42,198 bases of DNA from a virus: IMG/VR virus record IMGVR_UViG_3300046467_000823, positions 1-42,198 of that record; one strand, 5' to 3'. Positions within the stretch are counted from its first letter, which is position 1; every line of letters starts with the position of its first letter. Position numbers and translations under genes: made by a program. Shown piece after piece: positions 16,613-25,503 of the stretch. The notes under the pieces were generated by a model. The model did not search any database, was not told the DNA's origin, and was given only the letters and a program-made list of their open reading frames with translations.

Positions 16613-17596
16613 ATGAAAAAAATTGCTTTTGTTACAGGGATGACCGGGCAAGACGGTCCTTATCTTGCAAAACATCTATTAGAAAACGACTACAAAGTTT
16701 ACGGATTAGTAAAAAGATACAGTAACCCTAATTTAAGTAACCTAGATTACTTGGGTATTGAAAAAGAAATAGAACTCATAACAGGTGACATTACCGACGA
16801 TGCTAATATGAATCACCTAATTAGAACTATCCGACCAAACGAATTTTATAATTTGGCCGCTCAAAGTTTTGTAGGTGCAAGTTGGGAACTGAATAAGCAA
16901 ACAACAGAAGTAAATGCTATTGGTGTTTTAAATATTTTAAATGCAATCATAGGTCATAATCCTACAACAAAATTTTATCAAGCAAGTACTAGTGAATTAT
17001 ACGGAAATGCAAATGTTAAAGGAGTTCAGGATGAGAACACACCATTTCATCCTCGTTCACCATACGGTGTTTCTAAATTATATGCTTATTGGATGACCGT
17101 TAACTTTAGGGAAAGTTATAGTTTACACGCTTCTAATGGTATATTGTTTAATCATGAATCACCAATTAGGGGAAAAGAATTTGTTACTAGAAAAATAACC
17201 GACGGTGTTGCAAAAATTAAATTAGGACTTGCTAAAAAACTTACATTAGGTAACCTTGATGCAAAAAGAGATTGGGGATTTGCTGGAGACTTTGTTGAAG
17301 CTATGTACACAATGGTGCAACAAAAAGAACCTAATGACTATGTAATTTGTACAGGGGTACAACATTCTATCAAAGAATTATTAACTCATGCATTTGAAAT
17401 TGCAGGTATCACAGATTGGGAACAATACATAGAAACTGATCCACGTTTTAAACGGCCGGCTGAAGTACACGCATTACACGGTTCGTATACTAAAGCTAAA
17501 AAAGTATTGAATTGGGAGCCTAAAACATCATTTAAAGACATGGTTGCCTTAATGGTTAATGAGGATATCAAACGACTGTCTAATGATTTACGTTAG
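16613..17596 (+). CDS. gmd: GDP-mannose 4,6-dehydratase-like NAD(P)-dependent sugar-nucleotide dehydratase
   Basis: This is an extended short-chain dehydrogenase. The dinucleotide motif is GMTGQDG (residues 9-15), the Gmd variant of GxxGxxG. Catalytic residues fit Gmd: T126 and E128 in STSELYG, Y151 and K155 in SPYGVSK. Substrate blocks NHESPIRGKEFVTRKI and GNLDAKRDWGFAGDFVEAM are nearly textbook Gmd. At 327 aa it is slightly shorter than most (about 345-370). Start: AGAGGA at 16601-16606, 6 bases upstream. It makes a 4-keto-6-deoxy nucleotide sugar. The substrate could be GDP-mannose or, as in DmhA enzymes, a GDP-heptose. It sits amid glycan genes on the plus strand. Confidence 0.93.
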   Translation: MKKIAFVTGMTGQDGPYLAKHLLENDYKVYGLVKRYSNPNLSNLDYLGIEKEIELITGDITDDANMNHLIRTIRPNEFYNLAAQSFVGASWELNKQTTEVNAIGVLNILNAIIGHNPTTKFYQASTSELYGNANVKGVQDENTPFHPRSPYGVSKLYAYWMTVNFRESYSLHASNGILFNHESPIRGKEFVTRKITDGVAKIKLGLAKKLTLGNLDAKRDWGFAGDFVEAMYTMVQQKEPNDYVICTGVQHSIKELLTHAFEIAGITDWEQYIETDPRFKRPAEVHALHGSYTKAKKVLNWEPKTSFKDMVALMVNEDIKRLSNDLR

Positions 17597-18398
17597 TTCT
17601 ACTAATAGAAAACTTACTGAAAAATATGTTGATTGGGCCGTTAAAGGATTGCCTGGATCAATAAAGTTATCACCTACAGAAATTATTAATAAAAATGATT
17701 GCAACAAAGTTGTGCTGTTTGGAATTCTCCGAGGCACTAATCTTATCTACAAATGGGCAGAAAAAAATAAAATTGATTTTTATTATATGGATAGACCGTA
17801 TTGGGGAGAAACTAGAAACAATCCTTACTACATTAAAATTGTAAAAAATAATCATTTAAAAAATTGGCAAGAGAATAGACCCGACGATCGTTTTAAGAAA
17901 TCGTTTCCGTGGCCTATTAAACCTTGGAAAAAAGATGGTAAAAATATAGTTGTTTGTCCACCATCAAATGCTATGCAAGAATTTTTTGGAGTACATAACT
18001 GGTTAGACAAAACATTAGAAACATTAAAAGCAAATACTAATCGACCAATTATAGTAAAAAACAAAGGGTACAATCCAATAATAGGATACAATGAGGACGG
18101 AGGAATGAAAGTAATAGGTAAAGACGACGCCCCGCCTAGTGGACCTATTGATTGGGAGAATGCTTATGCTATTGTTACATATAATTCAAATATATCTTTA
18201 GAAGCTACTACTAAAGGAATTCCTTGTTTTACTGATCCTCACAATGCCTGTGCACCAATATCAGAAACAAATTTCTCAAAAATAGAAACACCTAAGTACG
18301 TTGATCGAGAACCATTATACTACTCAATGGCATACGGACAATTTACAGCAGAAGAAATAAGCAACGGATATGCATGGAAGATACTAAATGAAAGTTGA
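17583..18398 (+). CDS. Capsule-polysaccharide-transferase-like protein (KpsC/KpsS-like family), copy B
   Basis: I prefer ATG 17583 (271 aa), since MIYVSSTNRK then aligns with the start of copy A (MLTIYAPVNNK). An upstream ATG at 17559 would add 8 residues inside gmd. Shared blocks: KNIVVCPPSNAMQEFFG, RPIIVKNKGYNP, AYAIVTYNSNISLEATTKGIPCF, and the tail YYSMAYGQFTAEEISNGYA. These parallel copy A block by block, including the overall length. Copy B overlaps gmd by 14 bases and copy C by 11. It is likely a cytosolic transferase working on the gmd product or an acceptor glycan. Confidence 0.7.
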   Translation: MIYVSSTNRKLTEKYVDWAVKGLPGSIKLSPTEIINKNDCNKVVLFGILRGTNLIYKWAEKNKIDFYYMDRPYWGETRNNPYYIKIVKNNHLKNWQENRPDDRFKKSFPWPIKPWKKDGKNIVVCPPSNAMQEFFGVHNWLDKTLETLKANTNRPIIVKNKGYNPIIGYNEDGGMKVIGKDDAPPSGPIDWENAYAIVTYNSNISLEATTKGIPCFTDPHNACAPISETNFSKIETPKYVDREPLYYSMAYGQFTAEEISNGYAWKILNES

Positions 18399-19368
18399 AA
18401 TATTTAGAAGAACAGTAAAAGATAGACGAAGAGGAGCCAGTTACGATCTTCTTCAGTACATGGCGGAAGGCATACGAGCTTGCCATGATGAACCCATTAT
18501 GGTTAATGAAGCAAAAACAGGCGAATCGACAGCTAACGAAATGGAGCCTACTGCACCTATAGGATGTATGTTTGGGTATGGTGGAGACAAACAAATGCAC
18601 CATACTAAAGGTAGAAGAAGAGATCTTGTAGAACGTGCAAAAAAGAAAGGAATCTATATCATAACATTTGACGGAGGTCTTCTTTCAAGTTTTGGTAACG
18701 TACACGGTCCAAAACATCATTGGAGGGTGTCTTTATACTCGCCAATGAATAATGGAAATTTTTTATCCGATGGTAGTCCTGCAGACAGGTGGGAAGGCAT
18801 GAAAGCTAGATGGAATATTAAATCAGATCCATGGAGAAAATCTAATCCCAACGATCCAATATTATTTGTATTACAACCTAAAGACAACTGGAGCATGAAC
18901 GAACTAGATCCAATTGATTGGTTTATGAATGTTTATAAAAAACTTAGACCACTTACAACTAGAAAGTTTATTGTACGTCCACATCCAAATCATGTAGTAG
19001 CAATAGAAAACCGTAAAGGGGAGTTTCCAGATGATGTTGAAGTGCATATAGGACAAAAATATTTTCAAGGTGATGAGAAAAAGTACTATAGATTTCATTT
19101 TCAAGAGGCGATAACTACTTGTCATGCTGTTGTTACTCACAATTCTACTGCCTCTACTGATTCCTGCGTCCGTGGCATCCCTACCTTTTGTACATCAAAT
19201 CTTGCTATTTGTTGGCCGGTTGCAAACACTGATCTTTTAAAAATAGAATCTCCTATATATCCAGATAGAACACAGTGGTTAAACGACCTAGGATATAAAT
19301 TATGGAGCGAAAAAGAAATTAAAGACGGTACAGTATTCAAACGTTTTAAAGAGAAACTAGGATTATAA
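18388..19368 (+). CDS. Capsule-polysaccharide-transferase-like protein (KpsC/KpsS-like family), copy C
   Basis: This is the longest member in the window (326 aa). The N-terminus is basic (FRRTVKDRRRGASYDLLQYM), followed by IGCMFGYGG. The C-terminal domain has KFIVRPHPNHVV, AVVTHNSTASTDSCVRGIPTFC and IYPDRTQWLNDLGYKLWSEKEIKDG, matching the donor-site elements of copies A, B and D. The R-P-H-P motif is also present in copy D. Its TAA shares a base with the ATG of the amidotransferase gene, so the two proteins should be made together. Confidence 0.7.
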   Translation: MKVEIFRRTVKDRRRGASYDLLQYMAEGIRACHDEPIMVNEAKTGESTANEMEPTAPIGCMFGYGGDKQMHHTKGRRRDLVERAKKKGIYIITFDGGLLSSFGNVHGPKHHWRVSLYSPMNNGNFLSDGSPADRWEGMKARWNIKSDPWRKSNPNDPILFVLQPKDNWSMNELDPIDWFMNVYKKLRPLTTRKFIVRPHPNHVVAIENRKGEFPDDVEVHIGQKYFQGDEKKYYRFHFQEAITTCHAVVTHNSTASTDSCVRGIPTFCTSNLAICWPVANTDLLKIESPIYPDRTQWLNDLGYKLWSEKEIKDGTVFKRFKEKLGL

Positions 19369-21116
19369 TGTGTGGTATATACGGTATAACCGAAAACAAT
19401 CCAACATTTATAAAAGAGTTTATTAATATTTGTAAGCATAGAGGACCAGACGGCTCAAGCAGTTGGTACAACGACCACATCACATTAGGACACAATCTAT
19501 TAAGCATAATGGGGGAACCAGACAGTGCAACACAGCCATGGACAACGCCTAAAGGAAATAAGCTAGTTTACAACGGTGAGATATTCAACTACTACAACCT
19601 TAAAGAAAAATACAAAGACTTCAAAGACACAACTGGGTGTGATACCGAACTACTTGCTTGGGGGTTAGATTTGTTTGGGTTACAATTTATAAACGAAATA
19701 GATTCTATGCACGGATTTGCATACTACGAGGCAAACAAGAATACAGTAACACTGAGTAGAGATCATGCTGGTATAAAACCTCTGTACTATGCAGAAATTA
19801 AAGAAGGATTAGTTTTTGGTTCTGAAATAAAAGGAATGTTAGACAAAGTTCCGGGTAGTAGGAAAATGGATAATCTTGCAGTCAGTTTTATGGCAAGAAC
19901 TGGTATTAATGCTTTACGTAATACATTCTTTACTGGAATTAAAAAATTATTGGCCGGAGAAACAATAGTGTACGACATAGCTAATAAAACAATTATACAA
20001 AATCATAGAGTACACATTAAACCAACAAGTAATAAAAAATTTAATGCAGATGAATTTAGAGCAAAGGTACACAAAACAGTAGATATGTGTTCTATTGGTA
20101 GACGAAAAATTGGTGTATTTTTAAGTGGTGGACTTGATTCTAGTATGATTGCTTATGAATTAAAACAAATTAAAGGTGAAGCTAATACATTTACAAATAG
20201 AATGGAACCAAATGTACAAGCCGATGAGGATTATAATAGTGACGCCAATTGTGCTAGAATAATTGCACAGCAAAATAATTTCAATCATAAAGAAGTTATA
20301 ACAACTCCTGAAACATTTATAGACAGTTGGGATGACAGCATATACTACATGGAACAACCTGTATATAATCCTAGTATGTCAATGTATTGTTGTACTAATA
20401 AATTTTTAGCACAAGACAGCATAATAGTTACAATAGCAGGAGATATGGGAGACGAAATACTTGCTGGGTATCCAAAGTACTGGAAGATGAAAAACCCACA
20501 GTGGCTACAGAAACAAATAGGAAAATCAAAAATAGAAAGTTGGGACGATGTTTTAAAATTATGGATAAAGAGAATAAAACGTCCATTAAAGTTAACAGAC
20601 AATCCAGTTAGTGATGATGTACTACTAACAGAATTTCGTAAATGTTATTCGGGTGAGTTATGGAATCCTGATGACCCAATTGGATCACACATGGCCTTAG
20701 ACTGTGTTGCACAAGTTCCTGAAGAGATGTTTAGTAGAAATGACAAGTACGGAATGGCGTATAGCATGGAAGGACGTTTTCCATTAGCAACTAAAACTTT
20801 TATGCAATACTGTATGAGTATGCATACAGATCTAAAATTAGGTCCTAATAAAAACGATACTAAAATTTTTATAAAAAAAGCATACTTAGGAAAATTGCCA
20901 AACGAAATTATTAACAAACAAAAAACTGGTTGGACAGTTCCAGTAGGACATTGGTTAACTACAAGCACTAGTGCAAAATTAAATAAATTTTATCTAGACA
21001 GAACACGCGACAACTCTAAGTTAAATGTAATTAAAGCCAGTCAGAAAGCCGGAAAGGCATTAATACCTGCTTGGATTGTTAATGATTGGATTAAAAAATA
21101 CAACATGACCGTCTAG
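19368..21116 (+). CDS. Glutamine-dependent asparagine-synthetase-like amidotransferase
   Basis: The N-terminal Ntn-hydrolase domain begins MCGIYGI, with Cys2 as the glutaminase nucleophile after Met removal, followed by HRGPDGSS and VYNGEIFNYY. The C-terminal ATP-pyrophosphatase synthetase domain has the PPi loop FLSGGLDSSM near residue 250 and AGDMGDEILAGY. At 582 aa it is full length for AsnB. Free asparagine synthesis is possible. However, homologues inside O-antigen and capsule clusters amidate sugar carboxylates, and this gene lies between capsule-type transferases. Its substrate may therefore be a uronic acid. It starts on the stop codon of copy C. Confidence 0.92.
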   Translation: MCGIYGITENNPTFIKEFINICKHRGPDGSSSWYNDHITLGHNLLSIMGEPDSATQPWTTPKGNKLVYNGEIFNYYNLKEKYKDFKDTTGCDTELLAWGLDLFGLQFINEIDSMHGFAYYEANKNTVTLSRDHAGIKPLYYAEIKEGLVFGSEIKGMLDKVPGSRKMDNLAVSFMARTGINALRNTFFTGIKKLLAGETIVYDIANKTIIQNHRVHIKPTSNKKFNADEFRAKVHKTVDMCSIGRRKIGVFLSGGLDSSMIAYELKQIKGEANTFTNRMEPNVQADEDYNSDANCARIIAQQNNFNHKEVITTPETFIDSWDDSIYYMEQPVYNPSMSMYCCTNKFLAQDSIIVTIAGDMGDEILAGYPKYWKMKNPQWLQKQIGKSKIESWDDVLKLWIKRIKRPLKLTDNPVSDDVLLTEFRKCYSGELWNPDDPIGSHMALDCVAQVPEEMFSRNDKYGMAYSMEGRFPLATKTFMQYCMSMHTDLKLGPNKNDTKIFIKKAYLGKLPNEIINKQKTGWTVPVGHWLTTSTSAKLNKFYLDRTRDNSKLNVIKASQKAGKALIPAWIVNDWIKKYNMTV

Positions 21117-21132
21117 ATTAAATATACACATA

Positions 21133-22035
21133 ATGAAAATAAAAGTCTTAACATCATATAAACCAGGTACATGGAACGAGTATGCCAAAAGAGCAGTAGA
21201 TAGTGTACTAAAATTTTGGCCAGAAGATACGCAGGTAGCTGTGTATCATGAATCGCAATCTCAAGATATTTTTAAACACTCTAGAGTTGAATGGATAGAT
21301 GTACACGAAGAACAACCTGAATTAGTAAAATTTAAAACAAGACACAAAGACGATCCGATTGCTAACGGAGAGTTGCAAGAAATACCCGGAGGTGTAAGAA
21401 GGTCACCTAAACTTAAAACGCACGGCGGTAAAGATGCAACTAAAGGATCTTTTCTTTGGAATGCAGTTAGATTTGCTAACAAAGTTTTTTGTGTAACCCA
21501 TGCACTTAAAAATTCACCAGGATATGATTATATTATATGGTTGGATGCCGACACATATACGTTTAGGCCAATTCCAAAAGAATTTTTTAATGGAATACTA
21601 CCTGCTGATAGTATGCTAACTTACTTAGGTAGAGAAAATCCACAATTAAAAGACGGTGGAAAATATCCAGAATGTGGATTTGTAGGATACAACTTAAATC
21701 ATCCTGAAATAAAAAACTACACTAACGACTGGGAAAAACTTTATGTAACCGATGAAATGTTTCAATTACTAGAATGGACTGATTGTTCTACGTTATGGCA
21801 TTTGTCTAAAATTTATCAAAAAGAAAAAAATGTTAAAGTAAATGACATAGGGTATTGGAAAGGAGTTAAAGGTCATCATGTATTCATTAATAGCGAACTA
21901 GGATTATACATAGATCATTTCAAAGGTAATAGAAAGCTACAAGGTAAAAGTAAAAAGAACGATTTTAGACCACAACAAGCAGAGGCTATGGAAATCCAAT
22001 CGGAGCTTGACTACTGGAAAAATTTAGGCAACTAA
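21133..22035 (+). CDS. GT-A like glycosyltransferase (DxD motif)
   Basis: Residues 1-60 look like a nucleotide-binding start (KVLTSYKPGTWNEYAKRAVDSVLKFWP). YDYIIWLDADTYTF carries D138-x-D140, the metal/UDP-sugar site. ECGFVGYNLNHPE and DCSTLWHLSKIYQ follow as acceptor elements. It is 300 aa and soluble, with a basic C-terminal segment (GNRKLQGKSKKNDFR). It lies 16 bases after the amidotransferase and 2 bases before copy D, in one plus-strand run. The precise family and sugar are unknown. Confidence 0.78.
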   Translation: MKIKVLTSYKPGTWNEYAKRAVDSVLKFWPEDTQVAVYHESQSQDIFKHSRVEWIDVHEEQPELVKFKTRHKDDPIANGELQEIPGGVRRSPKLKTHGGKDATKGSFLWNAVRFANKVFCVTHALKNSPGYDYIIWLDADTYTFRPIPKEFFNGILPADSMLTYLGRENPQLKDGGKYPECGFVGYNLNHPEIKNYTNDWEKLYVTDEMFQLLEWTDCSTLWHLSKIYQKEKNVKVNDIGYWKGVKGHHVFINSELGLYIDHFKGNRKLQGKSKKNDFRPQQAEAMEIQSELDYWKNLGN

Positions 22036-22037
22036 TA

Positions 22038-22910
22038 ATGAAAATAGAAATTTGGACAGAGTATGGACCTCAAAATTCAAAACCCATACTTGAAGCATTT
22101 ATAAAAAGTTTACAAAATGCTGGAGAACACGTAGTTCTAAATAAATCTTGTAATGCCGACGTGGCAGTAATATGGTCTGTACTATGGCGTGGACGTATGG
22201 AACGTTATAAATCAATATGGGAAGAATATAGAAAAAATAATAAACCTGTAATAGTTTTAGAAGTTGGAGGACTACGAAGGAATGAAAGTTTTAAAATAGG
22301 TATTAATGGCATTAATCGAGATGCGGATTTTGCCAATAAGAATTTTGACAACAAACGTTGGCCGTTATTCAAACACACACTAAAGCCGTGGAATTCCACA
22401 GGTGATATTATTGTGATATGTGGACAACACGATGCATCAGAACAATGGAAAGGTCTTCCAAAGATGGAAAAATGGATCATACAACAGATAAATGAAATTA
22501 GACTGTACACAACACGTCCTATACTTGTAAGACCACATCCACGTAATCAACTACAATTTAAAGAAAGCGATTTTCAAAATGTTAAAGTACGTATGCCAAA
22601 AAAAGATCATAGAACATATGATGATACAGATTTTAAAGCAACACTAGAAAGAACGTGGGCAGTGGTTAATCACAGTTCTAATCCTGCCATGGAAGCAGTT
22701 ATACGTGGTATACCTGTATTTGTTTCTGAATCTAGTTTATGCCACGATGTAGGAAATATAAAATTAAATGATATTAATACGCCGGCTATGCCAAACAGAG
22801 TACAATGGGCACAACAAATGTCATACACAGAATGGTTTAAAGATGAGATAGAACATGGACTACCATGGGCTAGAATTAAAAATAGATTAGAGGAAAAATA
22901 TTTAAAATGA
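22038..22910 (+). CDS. Capsule-polysaccharide-transferase-like protein (KpsC/KpsS-like family), copy D
   Basis: At 290 aa it begins IEIWTEYGPQNSKPILEAF and has DIIVICGQHDASEQWKG, then RPILVRPHPRNQLQF, AVVNHSSNPAMEAVIRGIPVFV and ending MSYTEWFKDEIEHGLPWARI. These blocks align with copies A-C, the R-P-H-P loop being shared with copy C. Copies differ widely, so duplication was old or acquisition was repeated. It overlaps the next gene by 4 bases (ATGA). Role inferred: transfer of a sugar from an activated donor. Confidence 0.7.
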   Translation: MKIEIWTEYGPQNSKPILEAFIKSLQNAGEHVVLNKSCNADVAVIWSVLWRGRMERYKSIWEEYRKNNKPVIVLEVGGLRRNESFKIGINGINRDADFANKNFDNKRWPLFKHTLKPWNSTGDIIVICGQHDASEQWKGLPKMEKWIIQQINEIRLYTTRPILVRPHPRNQLQFKESDFQNVKVRMPKKDHRTYDDTDFKATLERTWAVVNHSSNPAMEAVIRGIPVFVSESSLCHDVGNIKLNDINTPAMPNRVQWAQQMSYTEWFKDEIEHGLPWARIKNRLEEKYLK

Positions 22911-23662
22911 AAGAAATTAAATTAAGGCAACCAAACGAAATACAAGCTATCAAATGGGGGAAATATGAAGGTGAAACTATAACTGTAAACACTATAATAA
23001 GAAAAGGTAAAAAAATTATAGAGACTGCATTTTTTAAAGATAATGTTAAAGCTGTGCCTCGTGGCAATGCATACTGTATAGGAAACGGACCTTCACGTAA
23101 AGAATTTGATTTAAATAAACTTAAAGCAACAGGACAAACTTACGGATGTAATGCTTTGTACAGAGACTTCATGCCAGACTTTATATTTTCTGTTGATACT
23201 AAAATGTGCTCGAAGATGATAGCAGATACAGTTGGATTAAAAACAATACACTATGCACCATCGTTAGAAGTAAACAGAAAACAATCTAAAGGTATGTTAC
23301 ATCTTATACCAAACAATCCTCACTGGATATCAGGTAATGCGGCATTTTGGACAGCAGGTGTACATGGACACAAAAACATATACTTGTTGGGTTATGACTT
23401 TAGGGAGTACGGCAAGAACCAACTTAACAACATCTATCAAGACACCGAGAACTACGGCGAAAGAAACGATGAGAAAATATTTGAATCGTGGTTAAAACAG
23501 TTTAGAGATATGTTAAAGATGAGACCATATGTGAACTACACAGTGGTACATGACAATCCGCCTGATTACTTAAACTACTTGCAAACAGGTACTGACTTAA
23601 AAAATAGTAGAGTAATAACTTATAAGGAATTTAACGATACAGTCTTAAATTGTGCTGTCTAA
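22907..23662 (+). CDS. MptE/DUF115-like or GT29-like protein of the glycan island
   Basis: The recognisable core is YCIGNGPSRKEFDLNKLK near residue 57, then TYGCNALYRDFMPDFIFSVD, ISGNAAFWTAGVHGH and IYLLGYDFREYG. The G-N-G-P-S loop followed by a sensed Asp is shared by MptE-like pyrophosphokinase domains and motility-glycan DUF115 proteins, and this phage-and-host family is often left unnamed. At 251 aa it is soluble. It converges with the SprT-like gene, overlapping by 32 bases. A role in sugar transfer or nucleotide-sugar handling is inferred. Confidence 0.55.
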   Translation: MKEIKLRQPNEIQAIKWGKYEGETITVNTIIRKGKKIIETAFFKDNVKAVPRGNAYCIGNGPSRKEFDLNKLKATGQTYGCNALYRDFMPDFIFSVDTKMCSKMIADTVGLKTIHYAPSLEVNRKQSKGMLHLIPNNPHWISGNAAFWTAGVHGHKNIYLLGYDFREYGKNQLNNIYQDTENYGERNDEKIFESWLKQFRDMLKMRPYVNYTVVHDNPPDYLNYLQTGTDLKNSRVITYKEFNDTVLNCAV

Positions 23663-24101
23663 AATAATTTCTCCAACTATAGAAATATTCATTGTGATTT
23701 GAGTAAGGGTCTTTCCAAACTTGCATTTGATATAAATGTACCATTTCGTGTGCAAGTGTTTCAATGAAATCTTTCCATCTAGGAAACTTATTGTGTAGTT
23801 CTATTCTATATGATAGGTTATCACCTAAATGATAAGGAATTACACTTTGGTTAAACGTTCCTTTTCTGCATTTTCTATTATCCCAGTCAACAACACACAG
23901 TCCCCAGTCATAAATCATTCTTCTTACTATAAGTTCTGGCTCTTGTAAATTGTTACCAAACATACCTCTATTCAAAGTTCTAAACCAACTCTGACATTGT
24001 TCAACCGAAGGCATAAACTGTTTGACGTTTTTACGTCTAGCTAGAGCTTTTTTAACTCTAAGTTTTAATGTTTTATTGCGTTTTTTTACTTGCTTTTTCA
24101 T
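23631..24101 (-). CDS. SprT-like zinc metalloprotease domain protein
   Basis: The active-site helix LAHEMVHLYQ gives H118-E119-x-x-H122, with a likely third zinc ligand at H136 in YSNHNEYFYSW, the SprT/Spartan arrangement. The N-terminus is very basic (many Lys/Arg in residues 1-28), suiting DNA binding. At 156 aa it is a single domain. Spartan relatives degrade proteins crosslinked to DNA during replication, and SprT-like proteins occur widely in phages with uncertain roles. The gene is divergent from the uvsW operon, which would fit a DNA-repair role. Confidence 0.85.
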   Translation of the reverse strand: MKKQVKKRNKTLKLRVKKALARRKNVKQFMPSVEQCQSWFRTLNRGMFGNNLQEPELIVRRMIYDWGLCVVDWDNRKCRKGTFNQSVIPYHLGDNLSYRIELHNKFPRWKDFIETLAHEMVHLYQMQVWKDPYSNHNEYFYSWRNYFRQHNLRLYR

Positions 24102-24104
24102 AGG

Positions 24105-24132
24105 TTGACTTTATTACCAATAATGTTATAAT
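24105..24132 (+). promoter_or_regulatory. Sigma70-like promoter of the uvsW operon
   Basis: TTGACT (24105-24110) and a perfect TATAAT (24127-24132) are separated by 16 bases, the best host-type promoter seen in the window. The predicted RNA start is near 24139, 18 bases before the ATG at 24157. The spacer contains TACCAATAAT (24115-24124), the same word repeated upstream of gp32, which could be an operator. Confidence 0.65.
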
Positions 24133-24156
24133 ATAATAATAATTATCTAAAAACTC

Positions 24157-25503
24157 ATGAGTGAAATGCATACAGATTTGCCAAAAACTATTAACGAAGC
24201 ACTTAAAATACTAGCATATAATGATTATTTCTGGTCAGCCCCCCAAAAAGCTCATATTAAGCCCCATCCTAAAGACCAAGCAACTGTTAGATCACTAGCA
24301 GAAGCCCAATATGTGTGGACAGAGAAACAGGCTAGATTGGCACTAGTAATACTAAAAAGATACCTAACCAAGTTCCAATCACATGGAATGGACATTAAAT
24401 CACTGCTGGACCATCCAAAATATGAGGACGAGTTTAGGGTGATTAGCTTCGACAAAAGCATAGAGAAATTTATCGATGACGACGATGAGGAAAAAATAGA
24501 AGTACGATTCCCATACCACAAAAAAATTATATCATTAATTAGGATATTGAAAAATAAAAGAGGTTTGCCTAGTAACTATGCACTATATAATGGTGAAGCA
24601 AAGAAGTGGACATTTATACAATCTGATGTTACTACATACTACCTAACACTAATTGCAGTGCGTTACGATTTCAAATTTGTAGATGAGACATTGTTAGACG
24701 ATTACGAAATGATTAAGAAAGAAATATTAGGCTACAGACAACCGTCAGCAAGACTTGTTGCCGGAGAAATTATTTTAGACAATGCTTCAACTTCTTTACA
24801 GGAGTATTGGGAGCAAAATTTAAAAAACAAGCCGCCATTATTACAAGTTGATTCATTAAAGAACTTCAACATAAAAACAAACGGCATCAAAATACCAGCA
24901 GAGACAACATTAGGCTATCAGATAGCACACACCAACCACCACAAGCTATGGCTTGACTCTATAGTATACAGCAAGAATGAAGTTGTGAAAGGCTTAATAG
25001 AATTAGATTGTTTTCCTATTATAATGCCTGTGAGCGGAGAGCTCAGTTCAGAAGAAGAGGTTAAAGAATTTTGGGAATGGATGAATACATTCAAGGCAAA
25101 CGGTATAGACATTCTTAACGATTGTTCTTGGGGTTTTGATGTTAAAGAACCAGTATATATGAAGGACATTGATAACGAAATGAACCGAAGGCAAATGATG
25201 ATTAGCAACACTATATCCGAAACTTTTTTTGAAAACCTTTTTGAATTACACCAAATGAGTAAACAGTTTAAATTTATAAACGATAATACCAAAATTATAT
25301 TTGTAAGAAACAGAATACCAAGAGCTTTAATTAAAAGTAAAATAAAACCAAAGGCTTCATTAGTTGCATTGGGCGGTGGTTATTATGCGGCAGGCACTGA
25401 TAACCTAAAAAGACTTCTTGAAAATCTTCCAAAAAAGTTGTATTATAATATACATCAGCCAAGTAATATAGATTGGAATGATAGTGTTATAGTAAAACTA
25501 TGA
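24157..25503 (+). CDS. Uncharacterised 448-aa protein translationally coupled to UvsW
   Basis: No known catalytic motif was recognised. The N-terminal 90 residues contain WTEKQARLALVILKRYLTKF, a helical segment. The middle (100-270) has alternating beta/alpha segments. The C-terminal third has NDNTKIIFVRNRIPRALI, KASLVALGGGYYAAG and the tail VLYYN-type strand LPKKLYYNIH, suggesting a Rossmann-like fold. It follows a strong promoter and shares ATGA with uvsW, so the two are made in step. It may be a UvsW partner or an inactive nucleic-acid enzyme. Confidence 0.85.
   Translation: MSEMHTDLPKTINEALKILAYNDYFWSAPQKAHIKPHPKDQATVRSLAEAQYVWTEKQARLALVILKRYLTKFQSHGMDIKSLLDHPKYEDEFRVISFDKSIEKFIDDDDEEKIEVRFPYHKKIISLIRILKNKRGLPSNYALYNGEAKKWTFIQSDVTTYYLTLIAVRYDFKFVDETLLDDYEMIKKEILGYRQPSARLVAGEIILDNASTSLQEYWEQNLKNKPPLLQVDSLKNFNIKTNGIKIPAETTLGYQIAHTNHHKLWLDSIVYSKNEVVKGLIELDCFPIIMPVSGELSSEEEVKEFWEWMNTFKANGIDILNDCSWGFDVKEPVYMKDIDNEMNRRQMMISNTISETFFENLFELHQMSKQFKFINDNTKIIFVRNRIPRALIKSKIKPKASLVALGGGYYAAGTDNLKRLLENLPKKLYYNIHQPSNIDWNDSVIVKL

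Noticed and set aside
17386-18091. Several 60-80-aa minus-strand ORFs across gmd and copy B
   Set aside because: Shadows of plus-strand genes with overlapping starts and stops.
21117-21132. ATTAAATA before the 21133 gene as a late promoter
   Set aside because: It differs from NATAAATA at two core positions.
24918-25292. 124-aa minus-strand ORF with membrane-like stretches
   Set aside because: Hydrophobicity comes from the complement of an Asn/Lys/Glu-rich coding strand; no start signal.
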